DNA from: Bacteroidales bacterium
GTDB lineage: Bacteria > Bacteroidota > Bacteroidia > Bacteroidales > UBA7960
Length of the DNA stretch: 9,604 bases
Assembly: GCA_007122745.1 (NCBI GenBank)
Contig: SKTA01000012.1
Location: 1-9,604, forward strand
Direction of reading: 5' to 3'
Under the pieces are notes generated by a model. The model was given only the letters and a program-made list of their open reading frames with translations, was not told where the DNA came from and made no database searches. Shown piece by piece: positions 7,234-9,604 of this stretch. The first letter of the stretch is position 1. Every line of letters starts with the position of its first letter. The position numbers and the translations under genes are program-made.

Positions 7234-8460
7234 TTAAACGGGTTTGTAAGTTAACATGCTCATTGAATTCTTGTCAAAAACATCATTGGCGATATCAATC
7301 AGGTCCTCAGCCGTGACCGCTTCTATTCGCTTTTCTATGTCTTCCAGGGTGTCCGTTTTATTAAACAACAAAAAATTTTTTCCGTTAAACAAAATATCAT
7401 GAAGATTCGACTCAAAGGCGATGGCAAGCTGTCCGATCAGCTGGTTTTTTGATCGCTTGATCTGCAAACTTCCAAGCTTTTTATTTCTCAAAATTGAGAG
7501 CTCTTTATGGATCAGTGAGATGGTCTTGTTTGTGTATTCGGGATCTGTTCCGAAATAAATGTTGACCATTCCGGAATCGAAATAAGGCTGGAAATTGCTT
7601 TCAATGTTGTAGCAAAAACCGTGCTTTTCCCTGACAGACATGTTTAATCGTGAATTCAATCCGGGTCCGCCGAGAATGTTAATCAACAATGATAAGGCGG
7701 TTTTACGCGAACTGAAAAGGCCGTCGGCCTGATTGCCAAGTATGCAATGTGTTTGATGGTTGGTACGAACAACCTGTTTGGATTCGGGATTATATGTTTG
7801 GAAGCCTTGTCTGTTATGCGGCCTGTTTGATTGGGGCTGGCTCCCAAAAAACTTTTCTGCCAGATGGATAAGTTGATCAAAAGCGATCCTTCCCACAGAG
7901 CAGATCACCATCTGTTCGGTGGTATAATTTCGCTTCATGAAGTTTTGTACCATCTCCCGGTTGAATGTTTTTATCCTTTCGGGCGTACCCAGAATGCCTC
8001 TTCCCAGTGGGTGACTGTTAAAGATGATTTGATCAAAGTCATCGAAGATCTGTTCGGACGGGCTATCCAGATAAGTATTGATCTCATCCATGATGATCTC
8101 TTTTTCCTTATTTAACTCCTTTTCAGGGAAAACAGAATGGAACAGAATATCGGAGGCTACATCAAACCAGCGTTCATAATAAGGGTAGAGGAAAGAAGCA
8201 TAGATACAGGTGTCCTCTTTCCCGGTAAAAGCGTTGATTTCGCCACCCACATTTTCCATGTGGCTCAATATGTGAAACGCTTTACGTCGGGTTGTTCCCT
8301 TAAAGATTACGTGTTCAATGAAATGTGCGATCCCGTGTTCTTCAGGGTTTTCGTCACGAGAACCTGCATCAACCATGATGCCGCAATGTGCCACATGGGC
8401 TGATTCAGGCCTGTGTATTAGGCGTATGCCATTGGATAACCGGTGAGTTAGGTATTTCAT
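7234..8460 (-). CDS. M16-family zinc metallopeptidase (pitrilysin/MPP-like)
   Basis: The 408-residue product belongs to the M16B group, which includes mitochondrial processing peptidase beta and bacterial relatives. The inverted zinc motif HFIEH (46-50) provides two His ligands and the catalytic Glu49. Glu126 in IIMDEINTY, 75 residues later, fits the third ligand position. The C-terminal half carries LNMSVREKHGFCY (272-284), with the Arg277/Tyr284 pair seen in this family. Length is normal for a single-chain M16B enzyme. No signal peptide is visible, so it is probably cytoplasmic; substrate unknown. Its ATG overlaps the def stop codon by four bases (ATGA), a sign of translational coupling, and it ends 2 bases before the methyltransferase start. 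Confidence 0.93.
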   Translation of the reverse strand: MKYLTHRLSNGIRLIHRPESAHVAHCGIMVDAGSRDENPEEHGIAHFIEHVIFKGTTRRKAFHILSHMENVGGEINAFTGKEDTCIYASFLYPYYERWFDVASDILFHSVFPEKELNKEKEIIMDEINTYLDSPSEQIFDDFDQIIFNSHPLGRGILGTPERIKTFNREMVQNFMKRNYTTEQMVICSVGRIAFDQLIHLAEKFFGSQPQSNRPHNRQGFQTYNPESKQVVRTNHQTHCILGNQADGLFSSRKTALSLLINILGGPGLNSRLNMSVREKHGFCYNIESNFQPYFDSGMVNIYFGTDPEYTNKTISLIHKELSILRNKKLGSLQIKRSKNQLIGQLAIAFESNLHDILFNGKNFLLFNKTDTLEDIEKRIEAVTAEDLIDIANDVFDKNSMSMLTYKPV

Positions 8461-9023
8461 CTCTTTCTTAACGGAAACCGCATCAGGTAATCAACAGAAA
8501 CATTTCCCTTTGAAATATTCTGGAGCTTTCTTTTTAGCAATGTTTTTTTTAGCGGCGTGATCCGGTCAATCATTAAAACACCATCAATATGATCATATTC
8601 GTGCTGTATGATGCGGGCTTTAAGTCCGGAAAAAGTTTCTTCATGAGTGCTGAAACTCTCATCCTGGTAACGCATTTTAATAACAGGGGGACGTCTTATA
8701 TCCTCCCTCAGTTCCGGAAAACTAAGGCAACCCTCATTGAAAGGATATTCCTTGCCGGATGATTTAATGATCTCCGCATTAATGAATACTTGCTTAAAAT
8801 CGGCCAGTTCGGCTTCTTCATCTCCGAAGGGACTTGCATCAATAATAAAAAGCCTGATGCTTTTTCCGACCTGGGGAGCTGCCAGACCCACGCCGCTGGC
8901 TTTGTACATCGTTTCCCACATGTTACTGATCAGCAGATCAAGGTCAGGGTAATCTTTTTCAATGGGCAATGCTTTGGCTTTCAGGACCGGATCTCCGTAA
9001 GCAAGTATAGGTAAAACACTCAT
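8457..9023 (-). CDS. def: Peptide deformylase
   Basis: This enzyme removes the formyl group from the N-terminal methionine of new proteins at the ribosome exit. The 188-residue product has all three family motifs: GVGLAAPQVG (44-53), EGCLSFP (97-103) and QHEYDHIDGVL (140-150). Zinc or iron ligands are Cys99, His141 and His145, and the catalytic residue is Glu142. Tyr in HEYDH is a common variant of HEFDH. An insertion-like segment, FGDEEAELADFK (about 66-77), and a basic C-terminal tail (LMRFPLRKR) are normal variation in the phylum as far as I can judge. It lies 2 bases after ruvX and overlaps the M16 gene by 4 bases. Confidence 0.96.
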   Translation of the reverse strand: MSVLPILAYGDPVLKAKALPIEKDYPDLDLLISNMWETMYKASGVGLAAPQVGKSIRLFIIDASPFGDEEAELADFKQVFINAEIIKSSGKEYPFNEGCLSFPELREDIRRPPVIKMRYQDESFSTHEETFSGLKARIIQHEYDHIDGVLMIDRITPLKKTLLKRKLQNISKGNVSVDYLMRFPLRKR

Positions 9024-9025
9024 TG

Positions 9026-9448
9026 TTATTTTGAATTTGCTGTTTTTTCAAGATATGATTGCAGGATGATGGTTGCACTGATGGTGTCAACAAGCGACTT
9101 ATTTTGTCTGGCTTTTTTTCTGAGTCCTGCATCAATCATTGTTTGCATGGCCATTTTGGAAGTGTAACGCTCATCCATTCTCGTAACACATATATCTGGA
9201 AATTGTTTACGCAAATGCTTAACAAACGGCTCGATGTATCGACTGGCCTCTGAGGCACGCATCTGCATGTCCAATGGTTCACCAACAACAAAACAATCCA
9301 CCTGCTCTTTCGCAATATAATCTTTGAGAAATTGAATGATATCCTTTACATGGACAGTGCACAACCCACCTGCAATCATCTGAAGCTCGTCGGTGACAGC
9401 GATGCCGGCACGTTTTCTGCCATAATCTATGGCCATGATCCTACCCAT
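9026..9448 (-). CDS. ruvX: Holliday-junction resolvase-like RuvX (YqgF family)
   Basis: The RNase H-fold YqgF/RuvX family is linked to 16S rRNA 5' processing and proposed for Holliday-junction resolution. From the ATG at 9448 the product is 140 residues, the normal length. It starts with MAIDYGRKRAGIAVTD (5-20, acidic Asp8), has VVGEPLDMQ (54-62), then MDERYTS (91-97) and LVDTISATIILQSYL (119-133, Asp121), which are the family's conserved blocks. Glu57 stands where many homologues have Leu in GLP, and the following Gly is absent (DMQMRAS). An in-frame TTG at 9466 would add six residues but lies inside the likely -7 promoter box, so the ATG is preferred. It leads the - strand operon ruvX-def-M16-methyltransferase. 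Confidence 0.92.
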   Translation of the reverse strand: MGRIMAIDYGRKRAGIAVTDELQMIAGGLCTVHVKDIIQFLKDYIAKEQVDCFVVGEPLDMQMRASEASRYIEPFVKHLRKQFPDICVTRMDERYTSKMAMQTMIDAGLRKKARQNKSLVDTISATIILQSYLEKTANSK

Positions 9449-9463
9449 GTTGGAAATTTTCGA

Positions 9464-9471
9464 CAAAGATA
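9464..9471 (-). promoter_or_regulatory. Candidate -7 box of the ruvX operon
   Basis: Read on the - strand, TATCTTTG matches TAnnTTTG fully. The transcript would begin near 9457-9459, leaving a leader of only about 10 bases before the ruvX ATG. No clear TTTG -33 element was found 17-23 bases upstream. The box argues against the TTG start at 9466, which it overlaps. Confidence 0.5.
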
Positions 9472-9522
9472 CAGATTATATTCTTTGCCCCCTTCCATAG
9501 GCCAGGGGTCACGAAAATGTGC

Positions 9523-9530
9523 TATCTTTG
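9523..9530 (+). promoter_or_regulatory. Candidate outward -7 box toward the right edge
   Basis: TATCTTTG on the + strand is the same octamer as the ruvX box, in the opposite direction. If active it would start near 9536 and transcribe rightward through the tandem repeat into a gene beyond the window. No -33 partner was found, and no + strand gene is visible in the remaining 74 bases. Confidence 0.3.
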
Positions 9531-9564
9531 GTTGGCTGATTGGATGAATGGTTGAATTGACGGT

Positions 9565-9604
9565 GAACCAATAAACCAATCAACCAATGAACCAATGAAC
9601 CAAT
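9565..9604. repeat. 8-bp tandem repeat, unit NAACCAAT
   Basis: Five head-to-tail octamers lie without gaps: GAACCAAT, AAACCAAT, CAACCAAT, GAACCAAT and GAACCAAT. Only the first base of the unit varies. The array reaches the right edge, so its full copy number is unknown. Upstream bases 9528-9554 carry degenerate inverted copies (GGTTG, GATTGG, TGGTTG) that can pair with it. The unit length is not a multiple of three, which fits a non-coding location. Confidence 0.85.

Noticed and set aside
7831..8403. Open frames on the + strand opposite the M16 gene
   Set aside because: They are antisense shadows of a gene with clear zinc-peptidase motifs and show no family features of their own.
9565..9604. 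CRISPR-like array at the right edge
   Set aside because: The units are 8 bp with no spacers between them and no cas genes nearby; this is a simple tandem repeat.

Overview
The window reads as a compact, ordinary stretch of chromosome from a member of the Bacteroidota, most likely class Bacteroidia. Four things point there: a PorQ-type outer-membrane protein of the type IX secretion system (T9SS), a long NusB of about 310 residues, TAnnTTTG-type -7 promoter boxes, and starts without Shine-Dalgarno sequences. No RNA gene, insertion sequence, phage gene or CRISPR array was seen, and no gap without a gene exceeds 300 bases.

Layout, left to right. Bases 1-96 are a leader with a candidate promoter. 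On the + strand, bases 97-3029 carry a housekeeping block: nusB (transcription antitermination), yajC (Sec translocon accessory), a YbbR/CdaR-type membrane-anchored protein and coaE (last step of CoA synthesis). The last three are packed with 0-1 base between them. After a 117-base gap, bases 3147-6585 hold a second + strand block with 11-base spacers: porQ, a secreted subtilisin-like S8 peptidase, and a small exported beta-barrel-like protein of unknown function. All three products carry signal peptides, so this is a cell-envelope block.

On the - strand, bases 9448 down to 6590 form a tight operon, with a 4-base overlap or 2-base gaps: ruvX (YqgF family), def (peptide deformylase), an M16 zinc peptidase and a COMT-like O-methyltransferase. 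It meets the porQ block tail to tail with 4 bases between stop codons. Bases 9449-9604 are intergenic. They hold the ruvX promoter, a possible outward promoter, and an 8-bp tandem repeat that runs off the window edge.

Most of this is expected biology. The part most worth a second look is the porQ / S8 peptidase / barrel cluster. The peptidase has an intact catalytic triad and a C-terminus that looks like a strongly diverged T9SS sorting domain. The terminal octamer repeat with its inverted upstream partners is second. I did not find a clear new system. All assignments rest on motif reading and memory of protein families, not on searches.
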